Shown in pieces: positions 18,251 through 25,800 of a stretch of 64,000 bases of DNA. The notes under the pieces were generated by a model. The model was given only the letters and a program-made list of their open reading frames with translations, did not search any database and was not told the DNA's origin. The translations under genes and the position numbers were made by a program. How positions within the stretch are numbered: the stretch's first letter is position 1; each line of letters opens with the position of its first letter. Source of the DNA: Crenobacter cavernae (GTDB lineage: Bacteria > Pseudomonadota > Gammaproteobacteria > Burkholderiales > Chromobacteriaceae); the NCBI RefSeq assembly GCF_003355495.1, contig NZ_CP031337.1, positions 1,865,001 to 1,929,000 of the forward strand. The letters run 5' to 3'.

Positions 18251-19096
18251 TCAGGCGAACAGGCCGAGCACCGCGTCGAGCCCGCCGTGGTTGATCGCGA
18301 CGTCGGCCTGTTTTCGCACCACCGGCTTGGCCTTGTACGCGACGCCGAGGCCGGCCTCGGCCAACATCAGGAGGTCGTTGGCGCCGTCGCCGATCGCGAT
18401 CACCTGTTCCGGCTTGAGGCCGAGCGCGTCGCGCGTCTCGCGCAACAGGCGCGCCTTGGCGGCCGCGTCGACGATGTCGCCGAGCACGCGGCCGGTCAGC
18501 CTGCCGTCTTCGACTTCGAGCGTGTTGGCGAACGCGTAGTCGAGGCCGAGCTCCGCCTTCAGCTTTTCGGTGAAGAAGGTGAAGCCGCCCGACACCAGCT
18601 GGAAGCGCACGCCGTGTTGCTTGCACGCGGCCAACAGTTCGGCCGCGCCGGGCGTCAGTTCGATGCGTTCGGCGTAGACGCGGCTGAGCGCCTCCTCGGG
18701 CAGACCCTTGAGCAGCGCGACGCGTTCGATCAGCGAGGCGACGAAGTCGAGTTCGCCGCGCATCGAGCGCTCGGTGATCGCGGCGACCTGGTCCTTCAGG
18801 CCCTGCATGTCGGCGATCTCGTCGATGCACTCGATCGTGATCAGCGTCGAATCCATGTCGGACACGATCAGGCCGTAGTCGGAGAAGCGTTTGCCGGCCG
18901 GAACGAAGGCGGCGTCGATACCGGCGGCGTCGCAGTAGGCGGCGACCGCGTCGCGGCGCGCTGGGTCGGCGTTCGCCAGGCGCGCGACGTTGGCCGAGCG
19001 GCGCACGACTTCGGCGGCGCCGGAGAGCTCGGCCAGGGCGGCGACGTCGGTATCGGAAAGGGCGGGGGCTTGCAGGACGAGGGTGTAGGCGCTCAT
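18251..19096 (-). CDS. serB: Phosphoserine phosphatase
   Basis: SerB hydrolyses phosphoserine, the last step of serine synthesis. The 281-residue protein has an N-terminal ACT-like region (about 1-75) and a HAD domain with the nucleophile motif VSDMDSTLITIECIDEIAD, the VSGGFTFFTEKL motif with the catalytic Ser-Gly, and GDGANDLLMLAEAGLG. The start at 19096 gives MSAYTLVLQAPALSD; no clear ribosome site is visible. The frame is open further upstream but that part matches the DoxX region antisense to its coding frame. Confidence 0.94.
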   Translation of the reverse strand: MSAYTLVLQAPALSDTDVAALAELSGAAEVVRRSANVARLANADPARRDAVAAYCDAAGIDAAFVPAGKRFSDYGLIVSDMDSTLITIECIDEIADMQGLKDQVAAITERSMRGELDFVASLIERVALLKGLPEEALSRVYAERIELTPGAAELLAACKQHGVRFQLVSGGFTFFTEKLKAELGLDYAFANTLEVEDGRLTGRVLGDIVDAAAKARLLRETRDALGLKPEQVIAIGDGANDLLMLAEAGLGVAYKAKPVVRKQADVAINHGGLDAVLGLFA

Positions 19097-19194
19097 GGCG
19101 GGCAAAACGGGCAAAAGGCTGATTATGCCACGGGCGGCGCTGTCGCTCGTCCGTGGCGACCCTAGGCGGTGAAACCCGCCCGTGGAAAACGCCT

Positions 19195-19647
19195 TCAGTC
19201 GCGCGCCTTGCGCGTCAGCCAGGCGTCGAGCGACAGCGTGCCGGGACCGACGGCCGCGATCACCGCGAGCAGCATCGCCCAGTACAGGTGGAATTCGCGC
19301 GTCGTCTCGGTGAGGCCGGGGTAGCTGATCACCGCCATCGCGTTGACGACGAACAGCCCGGCCGCGGCGAAGCGGCCGGCGAGACCGGCGATCAGCAAAG
19401 GCGACAGCAGCGTCTCGCCGGCGGTGCCGAGAAAGGCGGCGACCGGCGGCGGCAACAGCGGCACGTGGTATTCCTCGGTGAACAGGAACACCGTCGTCTC
19501 CCAGTCGTCGAGCTTGGTCAGCCCCGAGCGCAGGAACACCAGACCGACGACGATGCGCAGCCACAAGAGCACCAGCGGGCGCAGCCAGGTGTCGGCGACG
19601 TCGACCAGCGGGCGGGCGAGGGCGACGAGTCGGGCGAGCGGGTTCAT
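19195..19647 (-). CDS. DoxX-family membrane protein of the bufferin operon
   Basis: The 150-residue protein has four hydrophobic segments and the DoxX pattern LRIVVGLVFLRSGLTKL with GTAGETLLSPLLIAGLAGR. It overlaps the upstream gene by four bases (ATGA) and is the last gene of the BufA-BufB-BufC-DoxX operon. In such operons DoxX is taken to be a membrane partner in redox balance or export of the modified peptide; the exact role is not known. Confidence 0.88.
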   Translation of the reverse strand: MNPLARLVALARPLVDVADTWLRPLVLLWLRIVVGLVFLRSGLTKLDDWETTVFLFTEEYHVPLLPPPVAAFLGTAGETLLSPLLIAGLAGRFAAAGLFVVNAMAVISYPGLTETTREFHLYWAMLLAVIAAVGPGTLSLDAWLTRKARD

Positions 19648-20426
19648 GGTCGGTCTCCTTCGGGAAGGACGAGGCGCGCGAGCACGCCGTCGTGGATCAG
19701 CGCGATGAGCGCGGTCTCGAGGTCGAAGGCCGGGTCGATCCCGAGCGCGGCGTCGGTCGCCGCTTCGAGCGCTTCGCCGGCGAGCAGTGCGGCGAGCCAC
19801 GCGGCGTCGGCCTCGCTCAACAGCTTCACCTCTGTACGACCATCGACACCGCGCGACACGCGCACCGCGTCGCCGCCGGCATCGGGGGCTAGCCGCCAGT
19901 CGTCGGGCGCGCCCGGCTGGTGGTAGTGCCACAAGCGACCGACCGGATAATCGGAGGCGAGCACCGCGCAACCGGGCATGAAGGCAAAGCGCAGCCGCGG
20001 CCAGTCGTCCTCGGCCAACGTTGCGAACGCGCCGGGCGACAGCGGCGCGGCGTCGGGCGCGTAGTAGGCGCGGTGCGCGAGCCATTCGAGCCGGGCGGTA
20101 TCGGCCAGATACGGCAGCTCGCGCGCCGGTTCGAAGCCGCAGAGAAAGTCGCCGAACGTCGCGCCGTAGCGGTGCAGGTCGCCGCTTTGCGACGGCGTGC
20201 GCTTCACATACTCGCGCGCGAGGCCGGTGAAGAAGTCGTCGCCGACCAGCGCCTTCACCACCGGGTAGATGAAGGCGAGCGCGTCGATCAGGCCGACGCG
20301 GTAGTTGTTGCGGTAGGCGGCGAGGCCCTTAGCGGCGAAGCAGGGCGTTTCGCCGTCGGCGCGGTTCTCTATCGAGGCGATCAGCGCTGCCTGCCAGCGC
20401 GCTTCGGGCGTGTCGTGCGGGCTCAT
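19644..20426 (-). CDS. bufC: BufC/HvfC-type RiPP recognition partner (DUF2063)
   Basis: The 260-residue protein belongs to the DUF2063 family (HvfC/BufC). The N-terminal DNA-binding-like helical domain shows GLAAYRNNYRVGLIDALAFIYPVV and the downstream part LPYLADTARLEWLAHRAYYA. Proteins of this family form a complex with the MNIO enzyme and present the precursor peptide to it. The gene overlaps bufB upstream and doxX downstream by four bases each, so translation is coupled. Confidence 0.88.
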   Translation of the reverse strand: MSPHDTPEARWQAALIASIENRADGETPCFAAKGLAAYRNNYRVGLIDALAFIYPVVKALVGDDFFTGLAREYVKRTPSQSGDLHRYGATFGDFLCGFEPARELPYLADTARLEWLAHRAYYAPDAAPLSPGAFATLAEDDWPRLRFAFMPGCAVLASDYPVGRLWHYHQPGAPDDWRLAPDAGGDAVRVSRGVDGRTEVKLLSEADAAWLAALLAGEALEAATDAALGIDPAFDLETALIALIHDGVLARLVLPEGDRP

Positions 20427-21253
20427 CGCGTGCAGGCCTCGAGGTAGGTGTCGGCGCGGGCGGCCTCGGCGGTGAGCGTGGCGAGCGGCGGGATGTCGAG
20501 GTCCCACTCGATCAGCGTTGGCCGAGGTCCGAAGCGCTCGAGCGCCTGCTGGTAAAGCGCCCATACCGGCTCATACACCGGCCGGCTGTGCGTGTCGATC
20601 AACAGGCCGTCGCGCTCGGAAAAGCCGGCCAAGTGCATCTCGCCGATCGCGTCGGCCGGCAGCGCGGCGAAGAAGGCGCCGACGTCGGCGCCGAGGTTCT
20701 GCTGGTTCACGTACAGATTGTTCACGTCGAGCAAGAGGCCGCAGCCGGTGCGGCGGGCAAGTTCGGCGAGGAACTCGCCCTCGCCCATCTCGTTGTCCGG
20801 ATAACTCAAATAGCTCGACAGGTTTTCGAGCAGCAGACGTCGGCCGAGCGCGTCCTGCGCGGCCGACACGTGGTCGGCGACGCGGGCGAGCATCGTCTCG
20901 GTATACGGCAGCGGCAACAGGTCGTTGGCGTAGTGGCCGCCGGCGTGGTTCAGGCACAGGTGTTCGGACACGCTGGCCGGGCCGATCGCGTCGGCCAGCG
21001 TCTTGAGTGCCGTAAGGTGCCCAGGGTCGGGCGGATCGAACGAGCCGAGCCCGAGGCCGACGCCGTGCAGCGACAAGGGGTAGCGCTCGGCCAACCTTGA
21101 AAGCATCGCCAGCGGCGTGCCGCCGCCGAAGAAGTTCTCGCCGTGCACCTCGATCCAGTGAAGGTCAGGCCCGGCCTCGAGGGTCTCGAGCACTTCGCGG
21201 TAGTGGGGCGCGCGCAGGCCGATGCCGGCGCGAAGCGGGAGGGTGGCTGTCAT
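20423..21253 (-). CDS. bufB: MNIO-family peptide-modifying enzyme (BufB/HvfB, DUF692)
   Basis: This 276-residue TIM-barrel protein is in the multinuclear non-heme iron oxidase family (formerly DUF692). Likely metal ligands are in LHGVGLGLGS, SEHLCLNHAGG, LLLENLSSYL, DVNNLYVNQQN, GEMHLAGF and IDTHSRPVY, matching the His/Asp/Glu set of the family. It should oxidise cysteines of the precursor BufA. It starts 85 bases after bufA and overlaps bufC by four bases. Confidence 0.92.
   Translation of the reverse strand: MTATLPLRAGIGLRAPHYREVLETLEAGPDLHWIEVHGENFFGGGTPLAMLSRLAERYPLSLHGVGLGLGSFDPPDPGHLTALKTLADAIGPASVSEHLCLNHAGGHYANDLLPLPYTETMLARVADHVSAAQDALGRRLLLENLSSYLSYPDNEMGEGEFLAELARRTGCGLLLDVNNLYVNQQNLGADVGAFFAALPADAIGEMHLAGFSERDGLLIDTHSRPVYEPVWALYQQALERFGPRPTLIEWDLDIPPLATLTAEAARADTYLEACTR
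21086..21097 (-). repeat. Uptake-like word (exact copy)
   Basis: CTCGGCCAACCT inside bufB, read in the gene's sense as AGGTTGGCCGAG. Confidence 0.7.
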
Positions 21254-21337
21254 GGGTTTGGGAAGGCGGGCGGAAGGGGGGAGGGGCGGCCGTCGCGACG
21301 CCGGTCGCCCGGGAAGACCGGGCCGGCGCCGTCCCGC

Positions 21338-21601
21338 TTATTTCTTCATGGCCGGCTGCATCATGCCGCCCATTTTTTCGCAGCTGCCCTTGGCGACGTA
21401 TTTCCAGTCGTTCGGGTCCTTGTCGACCTTGGACTGGCCGGCGCAGCTGTGGGTGCCCGCGGCCGACGCGCAGTCGTTCTTGCCGGCGGTGGCGATGCCG
21501 TAGCACTTTTCTTTTTCGGCGGCGATGGCCGGGGCGCTGACGGCGGCCATGGCGACGACGGCGCCGAGGGCGGAGGCGATCAGGGTGCGGGATGCTTTCA
21601 T
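21338..21601 (-). CDS. bufA: Bufferin-type RiPP precursor (DUF2282)
   Basis: The 87-residue precursor has a Sec-type signal peptide (MKASRTLIASALGAVVAMAA) and a cysteine-bearing core with EKCYG, KNDC, HSCAG and SCEKMGG, four cysteines spaced as in DUF2282/BufA1 proteins. In the known bufferin system MNIO enzymes modify such cysteines and the peptide chelates copper in the periplasm. This role is family knowledge; the metal here is inferred. It is first in a four-gene minus-strand operon. The 188 bases upstream hold the promoter; a GTGAAATTTTTTGTAAG stretch there could be an ECF-sigma promoter but I cannot confirm it. Confidence 0.88.
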   Translation of the reverse strand: MKASRTLIASALGAVVAMAAVSAPAIAAEKEKCYGIATAGKNDCASAAGTHSCAGQSKVDKDPNDWKYVAKGSCEKMGGMMQPAMKK

Positions 21602-21789
21602 TGCTTTCTCCTTGCAGTGGATGGGGTCGGACGCCGCGTTTTTCGCCGCGTACGCCCCGTTGGTCGCACGGCGTGGGCCGCGCTTACAAAAAATTTCACG
21701 ATGCGAAAAAATCTTTCCGGCCGCGCTTCAGCATGCCAGGGTTCGACCGGCTGCAGCGTGGCGGATTCGTGAGAATGTGTGAAGCTGTT

Positions 21790-23220
21790 TTAAGGCCGCT
21801 GAATGGACGTTAGCTCAGCGGCGAGGAATTGCCAGAAGCGCTCGTCGAGCGCGTGCGCCATATTGACGCGCAGCTGACCGGCGGCCGAATCCTCGAGTGT
21901 AAAGTGCCGGCCGGGCGCGAGCCAGATGTCGTGGCGCGCCGCGGCTTCGGCGAGCGCGTCGGCGCTCACGCCGTCGGGCAGCGCCACCCAGGCCAGATAG
22001 CCGCCCTGCGGCTCGGCCCACGGCGTGCAGCCAAGCTCGGCCAACCTTGGCAGCACGAAGGCCTGCGCGGCCGAAAGACGACGGCGCAGCGCGTCGACGT
22101 GGCGGCGGTATTGGCCGCCGGTGAGCAGCCGGTACACCAGCTGCTCGATCGCCTGCGGCGTGCTCATGCCGGTGATCAGCTTGATGTCGGTCAGCGCGGC
22201 GATGCGCTGCGCGCTCGCCGCGACGAAGCCGACGCGCAGGTTGGCCGACAGCGTCTTGCTGAAGCTGCCCAGATAGATCACGCGCTCGAGCCCGTCGAGC
22301 GCGGCGAGCCGGCAAGAGTCGGACTCGCAGAAGTCGGCGTAGATGTCGTCCTCGATCGCGAGGCAGTCGTACTGGGCGAGAAGCTGCAGCACGCGGTGCG
22401 CGACCGGCAGCGTCAGGCTGGTGCCGGTCGGGTTGTGCAGCACGCTGTTGGTCAGGAAGAGCCGCGGCCGGTGCTCGGCCAACGCCGCCTCGAGCGCGGC
22501 CAGGTCGGGTCCTTGCGGCGTGCGCGGCACCGACACCAGCCGTGCGCCATGCAGCCGCAGGCAGGCGTGGAAGTTGAAGAAGCTTGGGCTATCGATCAGC
22601 ACCGCGTCGCCCGGTTTGAGCATCAGGCGCAGCACCAGGTCGAGCGCCTGGCTCGCGCCGGCGGTGAGCAGGATCTGCGCCGGGCTCGCGGCGATCTGCC
22701 ACTGAGCGAGACGGCCGGATAATTGCTGCCTCAACGGCAGGTAGCCCTGCGGCGTGCCGTAGGCGGTCAGCGAGCCGCCTTGGCGCGCGAGCTCCCTCAG
22801 CGCGCGGCGCAGCTCGCCCTCGGCCAGCCAAGAGTCGGGCAGCGTGCCGCGGCCGACGTGCAGGTGGCCGGGCTCCTGGTGCGTGAGCGTCTGGCGCATC
22901 AGCGCGACCTGCGCCGCGAGACTGCTCGACGCGGCGCTCGCCTCGATGCTCGCGCCGGCGGACTGTGCGTCGCGCGCGACGAAGTAGCCGGCGCCGGGGC
23001 GCGAGCGCAGCCAGCCCCCGGCCAACAGCCGCTCGTACGCGTTGTGCACGGTGAAGCTGCTGATGCTGTATTGCGCCGCGAGAGCGCGGATCGATGGCAG
23101 CTTGGCGCCGGAAGGCCAGCGCTGGTGGCGGATCTGGGCTATACAGTGCGACACGATCTGCTCGACCAGCGGCGCGCGCGCGTCGGCCGAGATCGGCCAG
23201 TTTTGCAGTGAAACTGTCAT
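21790..23220 (-). CDS. MocR/PdxR-like GntR regulator with aminotransferase domain
   Basis: The 476-residue protein joins an N-terminal GntR winged helix (about 15-80; GAKLPSIRALAAQYSISSFTVHNAYERL) to a class I aminotransferase-like domain. The PLP-lysine region is YLGSFSKTLSANLRVGFVA, and the region with conserved Asn/Asp/Tyr is LTNSVLHNPTGTSLT and IEDDIYADF. Such proteins sense PLP or an amino compound. The gene is divergent from an EamA-type exporter, a common pair, and a dyad in the 119-base gap may be its operator. The effector is unknown. Confidence 0.92.
   Translation of the reverse strand: MTVSLQNWPISADARAPLVEQIVSHCIAQIRHQRWPSGAKLPSIRALAAQYSISSFTVHNAYERLLAGGWLRSRPGAGYFVARDAQSAGASIEASAASSSLAAQVALMRQTLTHQEPGHLHVGRGTLPDSWLAEGELRRALRELARQGGSLTAYGTPQGYLPLRQQLSGRLAQWQIAASPAQILLTAGASQALDLVLRLMLKPGDAVLIDSPSFFNFHACLRLHGARLVSVPRTPQGPDLAALEAALAEHRPRLFLTNSVLHNPTGTSLTLPVAHRVLQLLAQYDCLAIEDDIYADFCESDSCRLAALDGLERVIYLGSFSKTLSANLRVGFVAASAQRIAALTDIKLITGMSTPQAIEQLVYRLLTGGQYRRHVDALRRRLSAAQAFVLPRLAELGCTPWAEPQGGYLAWVALPDGVSADALAEAAARHDIWLAPGRHFTLEDSAAGQLRVNMAHALDERFWQFLAAELTSIQRP
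22036..22047 (-). repeat. Uptake-like word (exact copy)
   Basis: CTCGGCCAACCT inside the MocR-type gene; a core match also lies at 22474. Confidence 0.7.
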
Positions 23221-23257
23221 GGCGGTTCTACCGATACAGTGAGTGTCTGTTGCGTCA

Positions 23258-23284
23258 GACTGTTACTGTCTTCCCATAACAGTC
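23258..23284. promoter_or_regulatory. Inverted repeat between MocR-type regulator and EamA exporter
   Basis: GACTGTTA (23258-23265) and TAACAGTC (23277-23284) are separated by 11 bases in the divergent promoter region. It is a candidate operator for the adjacent regulator; further ACAGT/CTGTT half sites lie just to the left. Confidence 0.5.
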
Positions 23285-23339
23285 AGCTTGTAAGCTGATT
23301 TCCGTCACGGGGCAAGTCCCCGGCCACGGAAAGCCCGCC

Positions 23340-24236
23340 ATGTCCGCCTCCACCGCAACGCCTTCTTCGCTTCCCGCCGCCGCCTCGCCGTCGCTCAGGG
23401 GCTTCGCCTACGGCCTGGCCGGCGTCGCCTGTTTCTCCGGCACCCTGCCGGCGACCCGGCTCGCGGTCGCCGAGCTTGACCCGCTATTCATCGGCTTGGG
23501 CCGCGCGCTGGTCGCCGCAGGCCTCGCCGCGCTCTTGTTGCTGATCACCCGCCAGCGTCGGCCGAGCCTCGCGCAGTGGGCGCGCCTGAGCCTGGTATCC
23601 CTTGGCGTGGTGATCGGTTTTCCGCTGTTTTCCTCATTGGCCTTGGCCGAGGTGCCCGCCAACCACGGCGCGCTGTTCACCGGCCTGTTGCCGCTCTGCA
23701 CCGCGCTGTTCGGCGCGTGGTTCGCGCACGAGCGGCCGCGCGCGCCGTTCTGGGCCTGCGCGCTCGCCGGCAGCGTGCTCGTCACCGGCTACGCGTGGGG
23801 CGAGGCCGGCGGCACACTGCAGCGCGCCGACGGCTATCTGCTGGTCTCCATCGTCCTGTGCGGCCTCGGCTACGCAGAGGGCGGACGACTCGCGCGCGAG
23901 ATGGGCAGCTGGCAGGTGATCTGCTGGGCGCTCTTGCTGGCCGCGCCCTTCATCGCGTGGCCGGTGTGGGCGATGCGCCCTCAGCACCTCGTGCATGCGG
24001 CGAGCTGGGCGGGCTTCGCCTACGTCAGCGTCGTCAGCATGTTCCTCGGCTTCTTCGTCTGGTACCGAGGCCTTGCGCTCGGCGGCATCGCGCGCGTCAG
24101 CCAGGTGCAGCTGTTGCAGCCCTTCGGCGGCATGCTCGCTGCAGCGTGGCTGCTCGGCGAACCGTTGTCGCTGGGGCTGGCGGCGGTGACCGCCGCGGTG
24201 GCGATGTGCGTCGCGATCGGCCGGCGCGCGGCGTGA
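23340..24236 (+). CDS. EamA/DMT-family exporter
   Basis: The 298-residue protein has ten hydrophobic segments in two EamA repeats (first about 20-150, second about 165-295), with GFAYGLAGVACFSGTLPATR at the start of the first and MFLGFFVWYRGLALGGIARV in the second. The family exports amino acids and other metabolites. The substrate here is unknown. It is divergent from the MocR-type regulator, which probably controls it. Confidence 0.88.
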   Translation: MSASTATPSSLPAAASPSLRGFAYGLAGVACFSGTLPATRLAVAELDPLFIGLGRALVAAGLAALLLLITRQRRPSLAQWARLSLVSLGVVIGFPLFSSLALAEVPANHGALFTGLLPLCTALFGAWFAHERPRAPFWACALAGSVLVTGYAWGEAGGTLQRADGYLLVSIVLCGLGYAEGGRLAREMGSWQVICWALLLAAPFIAWPVWAMRPQHLVHAASWAGFAYVSVVSMFLGFFVWYRGLALGGIARVSQVQLLQPFGGMLAAAWLLGEPLSLGLAAVTAAVAMCVAIGRRAA

Positions 24237-24237
24237 A

Positions 24238-24249
24238 AGGTTGGCCGAG
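24238..24249 (+). repeat. Uptake-like word (exact copy) at the left border of the cassette array
   Basis: AGGTTGGCCGAG follows the exporter stop codon. A degenerate copy, GGCTCGGCTAACCTTT, lies at about 24320-24335 in reverse, giving a loose inverted repeat. These are the last copies before the integron array. Confidence 0.7.
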
Positions 24250-24353
24250 GTTGGAGGGGCGAGGGGAGGAAGGCTCTGTTTAGGGGGAGCTGGTCAGCAA
24301 ACGCCAGACGATGGAAAAGGCTCGGCTAACCTTTACGTTCCAGAGCCTTTGAA

Positions 24354-24430
24354 CCCTAACGATTAAGCTAAGGGGCGGGCTTTAGCCCGTCCCAGCGAAC
24401 GAAGTGAGCGATTTGAGCGCATAGTTAGCC
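24354..24430 (-). repeat. attC site 1
   Basis: 77 bp. Core CCCTAAC (24354-24360) and GTTAGCC (24424-24430) flank an imperfect palindrome with the arms GGGGCGGGC and GCCCGTCCC. The stop codon of cassette gene 1 lies in the R'' core. Confidence 0.85.
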
Positions 24431-24925
24431 ACCGAACTCATTTGTATTGACCGACCGCCCGAAAACATGGTTACGGACAGCTAGAAGTGTTTTTTTGACG
24501 AGTAGCGCCTTGATTGAAAGATAGAGGAACCTCAAGGTAAACCCCATAAACATGGCAGCTACAAAGAATGCGATCAGGTCTGCCATTTCGGGATTACTGA
24601 AAACTTCATATGCCCGGATGGGGAACATTGCGGCGAAAAAAATATTCAGAAGGGCGATGCTGAACAACTTGCCAGCGCTGTCGCACACAACGGAACCATC
24701 GAGGCAGTCGACCCAACCCAAGAGGCCATTTGATTCCCATCTATTTGGTTTCTCAAGAAGTGCAATAACTGTCATCCCTTGCTCGATTCTCGGCCTTCCG
24801 GGAACGGTGATGTCGAAAAACCGTTTCCCTCCCGATTCAAATCCGAAGCTGGTGTAGCTGAGAAGCCCTGTGCCACTCAGTGCCGCAGGGAACAAGCGTT
24901 CAAAGGTCGTTTTCTGGAACATCAT
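24425..24925 (-). CDS. Cassette 1: membrane protein of unknown function
   Basis: The 166-residue protein has a soluble N-terminal half, including VPGRPRIEQGMTVIALLEK (beta-rich), and two or three membrane segments after about residue 85 (LFSIALLNIFFAAMFP; MADLIAFFVAAMFMGFTLRF). I do not recognise the family. The stop codon lies within the attC core. Either of two adjacent ATGs (24925, 24922) may start it. Confidence 0.65.
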   Translation of the reverse strand: MMFQKTTFERLFPAALSGTGLLSYTSFGFESGGKRFFDITVPGRPRIEQGMTVIALLEKPNRWESNGLLGWVDCLDGSVVCDSAGKLFSIALLNIFFAAMFPIRAYEVFSNPEMADLIAFFVAAMFMGFTLRFLYLSIKALLVKKTLLAVRNHVFGRSVNTNEFGG

Positions 24926-24928
24926 GGC

Positions 24929-25005
24929 GGCTAACGTTTGGTTAAGGGGCGGGCTTTAGCCCGTCCCGAGTGAGCGAAGCGAACGACTTGAACCACATGT
25001 TAGGT
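24929..25005 (-). repeat. attC site 2
   Basis: 77 bp with cores GGCTAAC (24929-24935) and GTTAGGT (24999-25005). The inner part is almost identical to site 1. Confidence 0.85.
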
Positions 25006-25023
25006 GCGTAAAAGCGCGGATTG

Positions 25024-25338
25024 TTAACCTACTTTTCCTTTACCAATTGCATATCCAATATATGTGGTTACAACGGGAAGTATTAGCTTCCAGTATTCAA
25101 CTATGTCAGTTTTTACTACCCCCTCAACACACATGTATACAAAGCCGGAGGCGATAACAAAAATTGTTACTAAGAAAACTAGAAAATTTGCAGAAAATAA
25201 TGTTTCAAGCCATTTTTCTTTAAAGGCCATATTCAGCTTGTTAGTTTCTTGGTGGTAGTCAAGCTGAACCTTGATGTGTTCTTTGTCTATTCCTGTACTT
25301 TGAAGTGCAGGCATCTCAATTCCGGTTTTAGCCATCAC
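25024..25338 (-). CDS. Cassette 2, second gene: small two-pass membrane protein
   Basis: The 104-residue protein has a soluble N-terminus (about 1-45) and two membrane segments (FLVFLVTIFVIASGFVYMCV and LILPVVTTYIGYAIG). It overlaps the upstream gene by ATGA, so both are translated together from one cassette. Function unknown. Confidence 0.6.
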   Translation of the reverse strand: MMAKTGIEMPALQSTGIDKEHIKVQLDYHQETNKLNMAFKEKWLETLFSANFLVFLVTIFVIASGFVYMCVEGVVKTDIVEYWKLILPVVTTYIGYAIGKGKVG

Positions 25339-25679
25339 ACGGCTTCCTTGAGATAAAAAGTATACTCAAGACCATAGGAGGAATTCTCGCCTCTCATGGA
25401 GGCACGGAAACTCACGTATAAAGCACGACCATTCAAATTACCGACTTTAACTGGTATTGCTGGGCCGTATCCAATGCCAGTAGGTTTCTTGAAAACCATG
25501 GCAAGAGTGCTTTCGCCCAATGCCTCTAGACTTATTCCTGGCTCACCTTCACCCATGGAGATACGAAAAACAATTTCCATCAACGGGGATTCAGATATAA
25601 CAAATTTTGTATCGGATAAATCTGGGCTTGTTAATGTCCCGGACTCATATACTTCGAATTCACCGCAAAATATTTTCAC
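25335..25679 (-). CDS. Cassette 2, first gene: small beta-rich protein (possibly DUF6864-like)
   Basis: The 114-residue soluble protein alternates short beta strands (MKIFCGEFEVYESG, MEIVFRIS, ALYVSFRAS, YTFYLKEA). It recalls the small DUF6864 proteins but I cannot confirm this. It is the first of two overlapping genes in one cassette. Its pairing with a membrane protein suggests a functional unit, such as a phage-defence or toxin pair, but nothing in the sequence proves this. Confidence 0.6.
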   Translation of the reverse strand: MKIFCGEFEVYESGTLTSPDLSDTKFVISESPLMEIVFRISMGEGEPGISLEALGESTLAMVFKKPTGIGYGPAIPVKVGNLNGRALYVSFRASMRGENSSYGLEYTFYLKEAV

Positions 25680-25722
25680 TTTATATTTATACTCTAAGTA
25701 AAGTTTAGAGGGCTAAGGAAGC

Positions 25723-25800
25723 ACCTAACGTTTCAGGTTAAGGGGCGGGCTTTAGCCCGTCCCAGTGAGCGCAGCGAACGATTTGAACCGTTTGTTAGCC
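25723..25800 (-). repeat. attC site 3
   Basis: 78 bp with cores ACCTAAC (25723-25729) and GTTAGCC (25794-25800). The stop codon of the next gene lies in the second core. Confidence 0.85.
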
